Origin: Kitasatospora sp. GP82
GTDB lineage: Bacteria; Actinomycetota; Actinomycetes; Streptomycetales; Streptomycetaceae
Direction of reading: 5' to 3'
Assembly: GCF_029892105.1 (NCBI RefSeq)
Contig: NZ_JARZAJ010000009.1
Location: 62,001-126,000 of the forward strand
DNA: 64,000 nt
The translations under genes were made by a program, and so were the position numbers. This document shows, piece after piece, positions 43,008 through 52,190 of the stretch. The stretch's first letter is position 1. Every line of letters begins with the position of its first letter. The notes under the pieces were generated by a model. The model was not told the origin of the DNA, did no database searches, and saw only the letters and a program-made list of their open reading frames with translations.

Positions 43008-43838
43008 GTGACCGACCTGGCGTCCATATCCCTGCAGCAGGAGATCGCCCGGGATCTCCAGGTGAGCGCGTCCTTCGATGTACGGCACGAGATCGAGCGC
43101 CGGGTGGCCTTCCTCGCCGACCAGCTGACCTCCACGGGCCTGCGCTCGCTGGTGCTGGGCATCAGCGGCGGTGTGGACTCCACGACCGCGGGCCGGCTGT
43201 GCCAGCTCGCGGTCGAGCGGGTCCGTGCCGCCGGGCGGGAATCGACGTTCTTCGCGATGCGGCTGCCGTACGGCGCCCAGGCTGACGAGAAGGACGCGCA
43301 GCTGGCGCTGGAGTTCATCAGGCCCGACCGGGTCCTGACCGTCGATGTGAAGTCCGCCAGCGACGCCGCGCTGGAGGCGGTGCTGGCCGGTGGCACGGTC
43401 TTCCGTGACGCGCACCACCAGGACTTCGTGCACGGCAACATCAAGGCCCGGCAGCGCATGACTGCTCAGTACGCGGTCGCGGGCGCGCACGAAGGCCTGG
43501 TCGTGGGCACCGACCACGCTGCCGAGGCGGTCTCCGGCTTCTTCACCAAGTTCGGCGACGGCGCGGCCGATGTGGTTCCGCTCACCGGCCTCACCAAGCG
43601 GCGCGTACGGGCCATGTCGCAGGCTCTGGGTGCGCCGTCCGCGCTGGTTGGGAAGACCCCGACCGCAGACCTGGAGACACTGAACCCGGGCAGGCCCGAC
43701 GAGGAGGCGCTCGGCGTCACCTACGACGACATCGACGACCTCCTGGAAGGCAAGCCGGTCGATGAGGCCGCCTTCGTGGCTGTCGTCCGCCGCTACCGGC
43801 TCACCGAGCACAAGCGTCAGCTGCCGATCGCCCCCTGA
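43008..43838 (+). CDS. nadE: NAD synthetase, ammonia-dependent
   Basis: The protein has 276 residues with a GTG start after GAGGAG. The P-loop LVLGISGGVDSTTAGRL (SGGVDST) binds ATP. RMTAQYAVAGAHEGLVVGTD and AEAVSGFFTKFGDGAADVVP are the deamido-NAD and ammonia sites. The C-terminal K-R-Q loop is present. It lacks the glutaminase domain, so it uses free ammonia. It catalyses the last step of NAD synthesis. Monocistronic. Confidence 0.95.
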   Translation: MTDLASISLQQEIARDLQVSASFDVRHEIERRVAFLADQLTSTGLRSLVLGISGGVDSTTAGRLCQLAVERVRAAGRESTFFAMRLPYGAQADEKDAQLALEFIRPDRVLTVDVKSASDAALEAVLAGGTVFRDAHHQDFVHGNIKARQRMTAQYAVAGAHEGLVVGTDHAAEAVSGFFTKFGDGAADVVPLTGLTKRRVRAMSQALGAPSALVGKTPTADLETLNPGRPDEEALGVTYDDIDDLLEGKPVDEAAFVAVVRRYRLTEHKRQLPIAP

Positions 43839-44096
43839 GCTGGTCCCTCGTCAGCCGGGTCTCGAGCCGGACGGCCTCGTCCTCCACGGCGATCTCCGCC
43901 AACGCGCGCGTTTTCCACCCCCCCCGGTGGGGGAAGCAGAGCCGTTCGTCATTTCGCCAGGAGCCCCTGGGCCCGGCCGTCGAGTGGAACCTGCCCGCCA
44001 CGGCGGGTCCGTGCGGCGCGCGTGATCCGGCCTGTGCCATCCGGGGCGCGGAGCGGTGCGGGTTTGAACTGGCCGGTAGGACGCCAGGATTGGGAG

Positions 44097-45023
44097 ATGA
44101 CGGAATCTCCGATGCCAGTGGCCCGGGTCTCCGACGAGGTACGGGAGGCCCTGGAGCGTCTCGCGCCCGTGGTCGCGCTGGAGTCAACGATCATCGCCCA
44201 CGGTCTGCCCCGGCCCGGCAATCTTCGGGTGGCGGGCGAGCTGGAGGATCTGGTCCGGGCGGCGGGCGCTGTCCCCGCGACCATCGCCGTCCTGGACGGT
44301 GTGCCGCACATCGGGCTGGAGAAGGACGGGCTTGAGCGCGTCGCCAACGACAGCTCGCTGCGCAAACTCGGCTTCCGCGACCTCGCCCCCGCTTCGGCCC
44401 TGCGGGCGAGCGGGGCCACCACGGTCTCCGCGACGGCCTTCCTGGCCGCCCGCGCCGGCATCCGGGTCTTCGCCACCGGCGGGCTCGGCGGCGTGCACCG
44501 CCAGTGGACGACGACCCAGGACGAGTCCGCCGACCTCCGGCTGCTGGCGCGCACCAGGATCACCGTGGTCTGCGCGGGGGTGAAGTCCATCCTCGACGTA
44601 CCCGCCACGCTGGAGCGCCTGGAGACCCTGGGCGTGGCCGTACTCGGCTACCGCACGGCACAGTTCCCCGGCTTCTACCTGTCGAGCTCGGGCCGCCCGG
44701 TGGAGTGGACGGTACGGGACGCCGGCGAGGTGGCGGCCGTGATGCGTGCCCAGGACGCCCTCGGCGGGCTCGACTCGGCGGTGATCGTGGCCAACCCCGT
44801 GCCGGAGTCGGAGCAGCTCGACCCGCGCCTGCACGACCGGGTACTCGCCGAGGGTCTCGCGGCGGCCGACCGCGCGGGCGTCAGCGGCCAGGCCATCACG
44901 CCGTTCCTCCTCTCCTATCTGGTCGAGCACACCGGCGGCGCCTCTCTGGAGGCCAACCTGGCCGCCGTGCGCGGCAATGTCGGGCTCGGTGCCCGGATCG
45001 CCGTCCGGTGGGCCGAGCGATGA
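44097..45023 (+). CDS. psuG: Pseudouridine-5'-phosphate glycosidase
   Basis: The protein is 308 residues from ATG 44097; ATG 44112 is an alternative. Family features are VVALESTIIAHGLPRPGNL, ATIAVLDGVPHIGLE, KLGFRDLAPASA, FATGGLGGVHRQWTTTQDES and GVAVLGYRTAQFPGFYLSSS. It splits pseudouridine 5'-phosphate to uracil and ribose 5-phosphate (reversibly). Its stop overlaps the next start (ATGA), pairing it with a PfkB kinase that would supply its substrate. Confidence 0.93.
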   Translation: MTESPMPVARVSDEVREALERLAPVVALESTIIAHGLPRPGNLRVAGELEDLVRAAGAVPATIAVLDGVPHIGLEKDGLERVANDSSLRKLGFRDLAPASALRASGATTVSATAFLAARAGIRVFATGGLGGVHRQWTTTQDESADLRLLARTRITVVCAGVKSILDVPATLERLETLGVAVLGYRTAQFPGFYLSSSGRPVEWTVRDAGEVAAVMRAQDALGGLDSAVIVANPVPESEQLDPRLHDRVLAEGLAAADRAGVSGQAITPFLLSYLVEHTGGASLEANLAAVRGNVGLGARIAVRWAER

Positions 45024-45940
45024 CCCGACAGTCGGCCGCCGGCGGGCTGCTGGTGATCGGTGACGTGGTCACCGACGTAGTCGCGCTGCACGCCAACGCA
45101 CTGGCCCCGGGCACCGACACCGCCGCCCGGATCGCCTTCCGGCCCGGCGGCTCGGGCGCCAACACGGCAGCGTGGGCAGCTCGTTCGGGAGCCGACGTGC
45201 GGCTGCTGGCGAGGGTGGGCGCCAACTCGGCCGACTGGCACCGCGACGAGCTGCTCGACGCCGGAGTCCGACCGCACCTGGTGGTGGACGAGAAGGCGGC
45301 GACGGCGGTGGTGATCTCACTGGTGGACGCCGAGGCCGAACGGACCTTCGTCACCGACAGCGGCGCGGCCGTCCGCCTCGGCGTGGAGGACTGGGACGCT
45401 GCCCTGCTGGACTCGGTCGCCCGGATCCACCTCTCCGGATACCTCTACTTCACCCGGCCGGGGCGGCAGCTGGCCGCCACCGTACATGCGGCCGGGCGCG
45501 CGTGGGGCCTGCCGGTCAGCGTCGATCCGGCGTCCACCGGCTTCATCGAGAAGCTGGGCCTGCCCGCTTTCCTGGCCGAGGTCGGCGGAGCCGGGCTGAT
45601 CCTGCCGAACCTGGCGGAGGCGCGTCTGCTCGCCGGGACGGCGGATCCGGTGGCCGCCGCCGAGCGGCTGAGCGCGGCCCACGGCGAGGCGGTGGTCAAG
45701 CTCGGCGCGGCGGGCGCGCTCGCCGCTGAGCGCGGCCGGCTCATCGCCGAGGTCCCCGGCGTCGCCGCCTCGGCCGTGGACAGCACGGGCGCGGGCGACG
45801 CCTTCACCGGCGGCTTCCTCGCCGCCCGGCTCGCCGGCGCGGACCTGGCCGAGGCGACGGCCGCAGGCTGCCGCTCGGGCGCCGCCGCCGTCGAAGTGGT
45901 CGGCGGCCGCCCACCCCTGGACCGCGATGCCGGGCGCTGA
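45020..45940 (+). CDS. PfkB-family kinase, probable pseudouridine kinase
   Basis: The protein has 306 residues and is coupled to psuG by ATGA. It contains [15 protein letters not shown], the di-glycine motif [20 protein letters not shown] and the catalytic [20 protein letters not shown] with the anion hole and Asp. PfkB kinases next to psuG usually phosphorylate pseudouridine, which makes this psuK in function. The operon would recycle pseudouridine from RNA turnover. Confidence 0.9.
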   Translation: MTRQSAAGGLLVIGDVVTDVVALHANALAPGTDTAARIAFRPGGSGANTAAWAARSGADVRLLARVGANSADWHRDELLDAGVRPHLVVDEKAATAVVISLVDAEAERTFVTDSGAAVRLGVEDWDAALLDSVARIHLSGYLYFTRPGRQLAATVHAAGRAWGLPVSVDPASTGFIEKLGLPAFLAEVGGAGLILPNLAEARLLAGTADPVAAAERLSAAHGEAVVKLGAAGALAAERGRLIAEVPGVAASAVDSTGAGDAFTGGFLAARLAGADLAEATAAGCRSGAAAVEVVGGRPPLDRDAGR

Positions 45941-46101
45941 CGACGCCGACCCGCAGGCCGTTCGGTCCGCGTGCGTCGACCGGCCGAACGGGACGATTCG
46001 AAGAGCACATCGGGAGGGAAAGGATCAGGAGCCGTGGCCGAGCCGAGGCTGCGGTCGGCGCGCGAGGTCGCGCCGTGGCTCGGAACAAGGGATTGGCACT
46101 G

Positions 46102-46308
46102 ATGGCAACAGGCACCGTGAAGTGGTTCAACGCCGACAAGGGCTTCGGTTTCATCTCGCAGGACGGCGGCGGCCCCGACGTGTTCGTCCACTTCTCCGCG
46201 ATCCAGACCACCGGCTTCAAGGAGCTGGCGGAGGGAACGCAGGTCGAGTACGACGTCACCCAGGGCCCCAAGGGGCCGCAGGCGGAGAATGTCGTCCCCC
46301 TGAGGTAG
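46102..46308 (+). CDS. Cold-shock protein (CspA/SC7.0 family)
   Basis: The 68-residue protein has the RNP motifs [16 protein letters not shown] and [10 protein letters not shown] and ends [10 protein letters not shown]. It binds single-stranded RNA/DNA. ATG 46102 fits the family start. The ribosome site is weak, and the 160-bp leader after psuK may be the long 5' UTR usual for cold-shock genes. Confidence 0.95.
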   Translation: MATGTVKWFNADKGFGFISQDGGGPDVFVHFSAIQTTGFKELAEGTQVEYDVTQGPKGPQAENVVPLR

Positions 46309-46460
46309 CGGACTCCACGGCGTCCTGTCGTCCCGGACCGGCCGGAGGGGCAGGACGCCGACGCCGTTCGCCGGCAGGACCGCTGAGCCGGACAGGTGAT
46401 CCGTGGGCCACACGAGCGGCGAGTGCCCGCGATCGGTTCCGGCATTGTCCGGTCAGGCGC

Positions 46461-47126
46461 TCAGGCGGCCGGGAGGGTGTCCGCGAGGGTGTTCCAGAAC
46501 ATCAGCTCGTAGGCCTGGAGCAGTCGTCCGTAGCCGCGACCGCCGTCGATCCGCTCGGTGTTGAGGCTCGCGGCGGCGAGGACGGCGATGGTCTGTTCCT
46601 CCAGCTCCGGCGCGGGTTCGGCGAAGAAGTCGAAGAACGCGCAGGCCGCGTCCGTGAAGCCGTAGTGGCTGCGCAGGGCCCGCGCGACGGTGGCGCAGTA
46701 GCCGCCCCAGGCTGCGAAGTTGGCGGACAGGGCCAGGACGGTGCCGGTCGGCTCGCCGTTCAGGGTCAGCCAGGCGAGGTAGGCGGGGTACGCCTGGCAG
46801 CCGGCGAGCGGTTCCCGGGCGGCCACCTCGGCGGGTGTCAGGCCGCAGCCCTCCTCGAAGGCGGTGAGCGCATGCAAGGCCTCGCTCTCGCCCTCGGCGA
46901 GCCCCGCGAACCAGCCGCCCGCCGGGGTGTCGGCGCAGCGGGCGGCCAGCAGCAGCAGGCTGCGCCGATCACTGGTGATGATCTGGTGCTGCTGCGCGGC
47001 GAGTTCGGCCAGGACGGAGACCGGCGCGCGTCCCTCCGCGATCAGCGGGACCAGCCGGTTCTCCCCCGCACCCGGCGCCAGCTCGCGGCGGACGGTCTGC
47101 AACACCTCGCGTGCCTGCGCGTTCAT
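46461..47126 (-). CDS. TenA/thiaminase II-like protein
   Basis: The protein has 221 residues and is all-helical, reading HQIITSDRRSLLLLAARCAD, AFEEGCGLTPAEVAAREPLA, YPAYLAWLTLNGEP and TDAACAFFDFFAEPAPELEE. This matches TenA/PqqC-like streptomycete proteins. The classical catalytic Cys-rich loop is not clearly conserved, so thiamin salvage is uncertain. Monocistronic. Confidence 0.75.
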   Translation of the reverse strand: MNAQAREVLQTVRRELAPGAGENRLVPLIAEGRAPVSVLAELAAQQHQIITSDRRSLLLLAARCADTPAGGWFAGLAEGESEALHALTAFEEGCGLTPAEVAAREPLAGCQAYPAYLAWLTLNGEPTGTVLALSANFAAWGGYCATVARALRSHYGFTDAACAFFDFFAEPAPELEEQTIAVLAAASLNTERIDGGRGYGRLLQAYELMFWNTLADTLPAA

Positions 47127-47229
47127 CGGCTCTCCCGGAGTGACGGTCAGTCAGGTTGCGTGCCAAGCCTAGGCGGGGGAGAGCGCTGCGTCCGGGAGCC
47201 CGCGCGGGGCGGCGCCTCGGTCCGGAGCA

Positions 47230-47370
47230 GCTGCGAAGGGGCGAGTCCGACGGCGAACACCTGTCCCGGTGCCCCGCACTCCTTCTTCGAGCGCAGTTCG
47301 CACAGCTGGGCAGCGGCCTGCACCGACGCCTGGCAGCGCATCATCGCCTTCACCCGCCGCCACGGACCCG
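47230..47370 (+). pseudogene. Dienelactone hydrolase C-terminal fragment
   Basis: The frame reads PTANTCPGAPHSFFERSS, then AAACTDAWQRIIAFTRRHG. This is the end of dienelactone hydrolases, including the catalytic His of G-x-P-H-S-F. No upstream part exists; the preceding bases are the leader of the TenA-like gene. Confidence 0.6.
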
Positions 47371-47544
47371 CCTCCCCTGGCCGCAGCGGTGCGCGGCACG
47401 CTCACGGCCGGGTCCCGTCGAACGATTGACCCTCTCTCCGCCCTGGTGCTGGAACGAGGATCGCGTAATGCGCAATCAGCGTTGCACATAATGCAATCCT
47501 GGTTCTGAGGGGGCGGCAGGATGAGCGGGACCGGCGGCAGAGCG

Positions 47545-47702
47545 GCCGTCACAACGCCGAGACCTTCGCCGACCCGGGCCGACCGGCGGCCGGTATCCCC
47601 CATGTCTTCGTCGGCGGCACCCGGGTCATGGCCGACGGGCGGCACACCGGCGCGCTCCCCGGACGCGCGCTGCGGCGCACCCTGGACGGAGCCACCCGGT
47701 GA
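47545..47702 (+). pseudogene. N-acyl-D-amino-acid deacylase C-terminal fragment
   Basis: The frame NAETFADPGRPAAGIPHVFV, then GGTRVMADGRHTGALPGRAL and stop matches the end of D-aminoacylase-type amidohydrolases. The barrel is absent. A perfect 9-bp hairpin (GGCCGGTCC/GGACCGGCC, 47712-47732) follows, perhaps its old terminator. Confidence 0.65.
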
Positions 47703-47744
47703 CCACCGGCGGGCCGGTCCGCAGGACCGGCCGGGTGGGCCTGG

Positions 47745-48062
47745 TCAGCGGGGTGCACCGTCGGGTGTCGTCCGGGCGACCTGGTCGGCCATCGGCCAGT
47801 CCCGCCCGTCCAGTTCCAGGAAGCAGGTCGGCAGGTGGAGCCCGGCCGTCGGACGGTCGAGCCGTACGGAGAAGGGGTGGCCGGGGGAGTCGGGCAGCTC
47901 ACCCGTCAGCCTGCGCGGCAGGTGGCCGGGACCACGCTCGCGCAGGAATCCGACTTCCTTGCCGTCCACCAGCAGCTCGGTCTCGGTGAGCCGCCCCGAG
48001 CGGACGTTCACGGTGATCGAGTGACCGGCCTGGTCCCGGTGGAAACTGTGGCGACGACGCAT
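47745..48062 (-). CDS. Small conserved hypothetical protein
   Basis: The 105-residue protein starts MRRRHSFHRDQAGHSITVNV with GGGAG upstream. The sequence alternates hydrophobic and polar residues like a beta-rich fold (LTETELLVDGKEVGFLRERG, LHLPTCFLELDGRDWP). No signal peptide and no domain I recognise. The 47712-47732 hairpin can serve as its terminator. Confidence 0.65.
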   Translation of the reverse strand: MRRRHSFHRDQAGHSITVNVRSGRLTETELLVDGKEVGFLRERGPGHLPRRLTGELPDSPGHPFSVRLDRPTAGLHLPTCFLELDGRDWPMADQVARTTPDGAPR

Positions 48063-48211
48063 GCTGCACTCCCTCGCGGCCCTCTCCGGCCAGTCTAGGA
48101 CCGGGGCCCGGCCCCCGCCGGATCACGTACGGCACGCCGGTCCCCGGGCGAGGCACCCGGAGACCGGCGCCGGTGGTCGAGCCGGTGGTGAAAGCCGATG
48201 GTCGGAGTGGG

Positions 48212-49960
48212 TCAGCCGGTCGGCTTGGTGAGCAGCAGCTCGGTGTTGTGGTCGACGGGGGAGCCGAGCTTCTGGGCGGGCGTCGCGTACGGGTCGTTGT
48301 ACGAGAGCTCGCGGTAGAGGGCGGCGAGATTGGCGTCGGAGGTGTCGTTGAAGTCGGTCGCGTACGGGGCGGCGGACTCGATCAGGGTGGTGAAGAGGGA
48401 GAGGGTGCCGTCGCCGTTGTCGGCGATCTCGATGATGCGGGCGTGCTGGGGGAAGTCCACGTGGGAGGCGGTGTTGATCTCCCAGAAGGCGCGCTCGGGC
48501 ACCGCGTGGCCGTGTGCGGTGATCCGGTTCTCGTGGGTGTGGCCGTTCACCCAGGCGACGACGTTCGGGTAGCGCGTCAGCAGCGAGACGAGCTCGTTGC
48601 CGTCGTGCCGCTTCTCGAACACGTTGCGCGGATCGGGCAGCAGATTGCCCATGGTGGTGCTGGTGTGGTGGCTGAAGAGGACGATCAGGTCGTTGCCCTG
48701 GCCGCCGCGCACGGTGCGTCCGTCGCCGTCGTACCAGTGGCCGCTGTGCGCCTGCAGGGTCTGCTCCAGCCAGCGCAGTTGGGCGGTGCCGAGCGAACCG
48801 TCCGCGAAACCGGCCTGGTTGGTGGTGTCCAGGCTGATGCCCAGGACGCCGTTGGCGATGCGGAAGGTGTAGTAGAGCTTCCCGCTGCCGACGGCGTCCG
48901 CGGTGAAGCCGTGGCCGACCGGCCCGGGTCCGGTGTAGGCGGGGTCCAGGTGCGCCTTGCCGAACTCCTTGAGGGTGAACGGCCGTCGGCGCTCGTCCGG
49001 GGTGATCCGGCGCACCGCACTGCCGTCCGCCAGCAGGCGGCCGAGCAGCAGCGCGGCACCGGCCGGATCGCGCCGCAGGGCCTCCATCAGCTTCGCCGCG
49101 TCGGCGTCGTTGCACCCTTCGAGCTTGCGGTCGCCCGCGTACAGGGCGCCGAGCAGACCGAGGTCGGGCAGCGAACCCTCAAGGCTGTCGTCGTGGTTGC
49201 CGACCGTGCTGTACCACGGCACCTGGAGGCCGGGCGCGTCGAAGGAGCGGCCAGACGCGTTGAGGAAGCCCGGCAGCTGGGGGAAGCCCTTGGCCTTGTA
49301 GTCGTCGCGGAAGGACGTCTCGGGGTTCCAGAAGGCGCTGCTGCCCGAGTCCTGCACGCCCTCGTACCGCGTGGGGTCGCCGCTGCTCGGGGTGAGACGG
49401 CCGCCGCTCATGACCGTGAGGTACCAGTCGAGTTCTATGTGTTCGTGGTTGTCGGTGTTGTCACCGGTGGTCATCACCAGGTTGAACGCCTTGCCGGTGT
49501 GCGGACCGGCGGCGAGCGCGTTCACCCGCTCGACCAGGGAGGAGGCTCCGCGTGTGGTCAGCGTCTCCTGCGGCCGGTGCGCGCTGTCGTTGAACCGGGC
49601 CAGGTACTCGAAGCGCACCGGGGACTCGGTGTCGACCAGGTGCAGGTCGGTGAACTGGACGAAGCCTGCCAGTGCGGTGCGCCGGTCGTCGCGGCCCGGC
49701 TGTGCGGCGGCGAGTTCGGCACGGACCACCAGCGGCCAGCCGGGCCCGGCGGCCAGCCGCCGGTAGCCGGTGGTGCCGGTGGGGGTGGCGACCTGCTCCA
49801 GTGTCGTCCCCTCGACCCGTACCGCCCGGGCCGCCGTGGCCGCCAGCGCCCGGTCACGCTCGGCCGCCGAGGCGAACGTTCCACCGGCCAGGGACAGTGC
49901 CGCCCCGGCGGCGGTGGCGGAGACACCGCCGACAAAGGAACGTCTGGTCATTGCACGCAT
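48212..49960 (-). CDS. Tat-exported metallophosphoesterase (TIGR03767-like)
   Basis: The protein has 582 residues. A twin-arginine signal (MTRRSFVGGVSATAAGAALS) leads to a calcineurin-type fold: FVQFTDLHLVDTE (D-x-H), VMTTGDNTDNHEHIELDW, YSTVGNHDDSLEG, LIVLFSHHTSTTMG and VNGHTHENRITAHG. It is likely an extracellular phosphoesterase of the PPA1498-like family. Full length. Start MRAMTRR at 49960. Confidence 0.9.
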   Translation of the reverse strand: MRAMTRRSFVGGVSATAAGAALSLAGGTFASAAERDRALAATAARAVRVEGTTLEQVATPTGTTGYRRLAAGPGWPLVVRAELAAAQPGRDDRRTALAGFVQFTDLHLVDTESPVRFEYLARFNDSAHRPQETLTTRGASSLVERVNALAAGPHTGKAFNLVMTTGDNTDNHEHIELDWYLTVMSGGRLTPSSGDPTRYEGVQDSGSSAFWNPETSFRDDYKAKGFPQLPGFLNASGRSFDAPGLQVPWYSTVGNHDDSLEGSLPDLGLLGALYAGDRKLEGCNDADAAKLMEALRRDPAGAALLLGRLLADGSAVRRITPDERRRPFTLKEFGKAHLDPAYTGPGPVGHGFTADAVGSGKLYYTFRIANGVLGISLDTTNQAGFADGSLGTAQLRWLEQTLQAHSGHWYDGDGRTVRGGQGNDLIVLFSHHTSTTMGNLLPDPRNVFEKRHDGNELVSLLTRYPNVVAWVNGHTHENRITAHGHAVPERAFWEINTASHVDFPQHARIIEIADNGDGTLSLFTTLIESAAPYATDFNDTSDANLAALYRELSYNDPYATPAQKLGSPVDHNTELLLTKPTG

Positions 49961-50523
49961 GCGAAACCCCTCCTGACGGTCCGGCAGTACCCCGACGGTC
50001 TGCCCTGAAGCCGTTCGGCGCAGCGGTCCTGCCCGGTGCGGAGCCCGCTTCGAGTCGTGGACCGATGCTGGCCGGGGCGCATATTACCCATCGGTAGGAG
50101 CAGGGCATAGCTTCCTGACGGAACGGGACGAGAACGTTTGGCAACGTCCGTGTGCGGCAGCCGACCGGACGCCGGGTCACCTGCCCGGGGGCACACCACG
50201 GCCTGTGGCCGGCCGGAGCCGGCCACGGGCCAGGGGTACGACGGTGTCAGAGCGCCATGACGGAGCGGCGGCAGACATCCACCCGGGCGAACTCGCCACT
50301 GAGCCGGATGCCGACCACGCTGCCGTGGCCGTCGACCGCCACGTCGGGGAGGCTGCGCGGACGGTGCCCGCTGCGGCAATCGGATTTACAACTCATCGGC
50401 ACCACACGGTACTTGCCGGTGGCGAGCGACGTCTCGACGGCCTGCTCCCGCGAATGGCTGGTTTACGACCGGTCCTGGCATGTTGCGATCAGAGGAGGTG
50501 TGACGAACCGTCAGGATGGACCC
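49961..50523. other. Gene-less divergent region
   Basis: About 560 bp between the phosphoesterase and adenosine deaminase genes. A short minus-strand frame (near 50230-50390, with GKYRVVPMSCKSD and DVAVDGHGSVVGIRLSG) has coding-like composition but no clear start or family. Promoters for both flanking genes should lie here. Confidence 0.45.
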
Positions 50524-52101
50524 ATGATCTCTGTACGACGTAGCACCTCGGTCGCCCTGGCGGCCGGTGCAGCGATGCTGATGTCCCTGGTCCCGGCGCA
50601 GGCCGCGGCACCGGCCACCTCCCCGGTGCCGGGCCGCGGCAGCGAGCCGGCCGTCTCGGCCTACCTGAAGACCATCCAGGGCAGCCCCGAGCAGCTGCGC
50701 ACGTTCTTCCACGACCTGCCCAAGGGGGGTGACCTCCACAACCACCTGTCGGGGGCGGTCTCCACCGAACTCCTGCTGCAACTCGCCGTCGAGGACGGCC
50801 TGTGCATCGACAGCAGCTCGTTCACCGCGCTGCCGCCGCCGTGCCCGGCGACCAGCCGACCGGCCGCCGACACCACCTCGGACGAGGCGTTCAGGCTCCA
50901 GGTCATCCGCGCCTGGTCGATGCAGGACTTCGTACCGGGCGCCGAGTCCGGGCACGACCACTTCTTCGCCACCTTCGGCAAGTTCGGCGAGGCGAGCTGG
51001 CGGCATCCCGGCCGCATGCTGAGCGAGGTCGCCGACACGGCGGCGACTCAGCACCAGTCCTACCTGGAGACGATGCTGACGCCCGCGTCCTCCGGTGCCG
51101 CAGCGCTGGCGGCCAAGGTCGGTTACGACAGCGACTTCGACCGGCTGCGGGACAAGCTGCTGGCCGACGGCGGTATCGACACCCTGGTCCGGCAGGCCGG
51201 TTCCGACGCCGACCGGGCCATGGCGGAGTTCCGGACCACCTCGAAGTGCGACACCGACACCCCGGCCCCGGGCTGCGCGATGACGATCCGCTTCATCTCG
51301 CAGGCCTCGCGCGCCTCCACGCCCGAGCGGGTCTTCACCCAGCTGCTGCTCGGCATGGAACTGGCCGAACGCGACCCGAGGTTCGTCGCCGTCAACCTGG
51401 TCCAGCCCGAGGACTACCAGGCCTCGCTGCAGAACTACGACCTCCAGATGAGGATGCTGGACTACCTCCACGGCAAGTACCCGGACGCACACATCACCCT
51501 CCACGCTGGCGAGTTGGTGCCCGGACTGGTCAAGCCCGAGGACCTCACCTTCCACATCAGGGAGGCGGTGCTCACCGGCCACGCGGAACGCATCGGCCAC
51601 GGCGTCGATGTGACCCATGAGGAGCCGTACAAGGAACTGCTGCGGACCCTGGCGGAGCGTCACATCATGATCGAGGTCCCGCTGACGAGCAACGAGCAGA
51701 TCCTGGGCGTGTCGGGCCCCGCGCATCCCTTCCCGCTCTACCGGAAGTACGGTGTGCCCGTCGCGCTCGCGACGGACGACCCCGGCGTCGAGCGGATCGA
51801 CATCACCGACGAGTACCGGAAGGCCGCCGCCAGGTACGACCTGACCTACCGCGACCTCAAGAACCTCGCCCGCACCTCGTTGGAGTACGCATTCCTGCCC
51901 GGCGGCAGCCTCTGGGCGAGTCGTGACGGCTTCCGGCCGGTGCCCGAGTGCGCCAAGGACCGCCCCGGCTCCGACAGGCCGAGCCGCCGGTGCGCCCAGC
52001 TGCTGGCGCACAGCCCCAAGGCTGCGCTTGAGTGGCGTGAGGAGCGCGCGTTCACGGCCTTCGAGGCCGACGTCCTCCAGCACGGGGCCGCCGCGCACTG
52101 A
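50524..52101 (+). CDS. Secreted adenosine deaminase (ADGF-like)
   Basis: The protein has 525 residues. Signal peptide: MISVRRSTSVALAAGAAMLM, ending SLVPAQAAA. The zinc-site motif GGDLHNHLSG lies near residue 71, ITLHAGELVPG near 326, HAERIGHGVDVTHEEPY near 355 and VALATDDPGVERID near 417. The length and export fit the extracellular adenosine-deaminase group rather than the 340-residue cytosolic one. It probably salvages extracellular adenosine from DNA/RNA breakdown. It ends in the large hairpin at 52103. Confidence 0.92.
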   Translation: MISVRRSTSVALAAGAAMLMSLVPAQAAAPATSPVPGRGSEPAVSAYLKTIQGSPEQLRTFFHDLPKGGDLHNHLSGAVSTELLLQLAVEDGLCIDSSSFTALPPPCPATSRPAADTTSDEAFRLQVIRAWSMQDFVPGAESGHDHFFATFGKFGEASWRHPGRMLSEVADTAATQHQSYLETMLTPASSGAAALAAKVGYDSDFDRLRDKLLADGGIDTLVRQAGSDADRAMAEFRTTSKCDTDTPAPGCAMTIRFISQASRASTPERVFTQLLLGMELAERDPRFVAVNLVQPEDYQASLQNYDLQMRMLDYLHGKYPDAHITLHAGELVPGLVKPEDLTFHIREAVLTGHAERIGHGVDVTHEEPYKELLRTLAERHIMIEVPLTSNEQILGVSGPAHPFPLYRKYGVPVALATDDPGVERIDITDEYRKAAARYDLTYRDLKNLARTSLEYAFLPGGSLWASRDGFRPVPECAKDRPGSDRPSRRCAQLLAHSPKAALEWREERAFTAFEADVLQHGAAAH

Positions 52102-52102
52102 C

Positions 52103-52190
52103 CTCTCCTGAGCCGGGCCTGGACAACGGTGGGCCGCGACAGCCGTGCAGCTGTCGCGGCCCACCGTTGTCCGGGCCCGGCTCAGGAGAG
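52103..52190. terminator. 40-bp-arm inverted repeat, bidirectional terminator
   Basis: The arms at 52103-52142 and 52151-52190 are inverted copies with a single C/T difference (G-T wobble) and an 8-nt loop CCGTGCAG. The right arm contains the last two codons and stop of the convergent ligase gene. The left arm starts just after the deaminase stop. It is far longer than an ordinary intrinsic terminator. Confidence 0.85.

Noticed and set aside
50230-50390. Minus-strand short frame with SCKSDCRSGHRPRSLPDVAV
   Set aside because: Coding-like composition but no clear start or ribosome site and no family; noted only in the intergenic entry.
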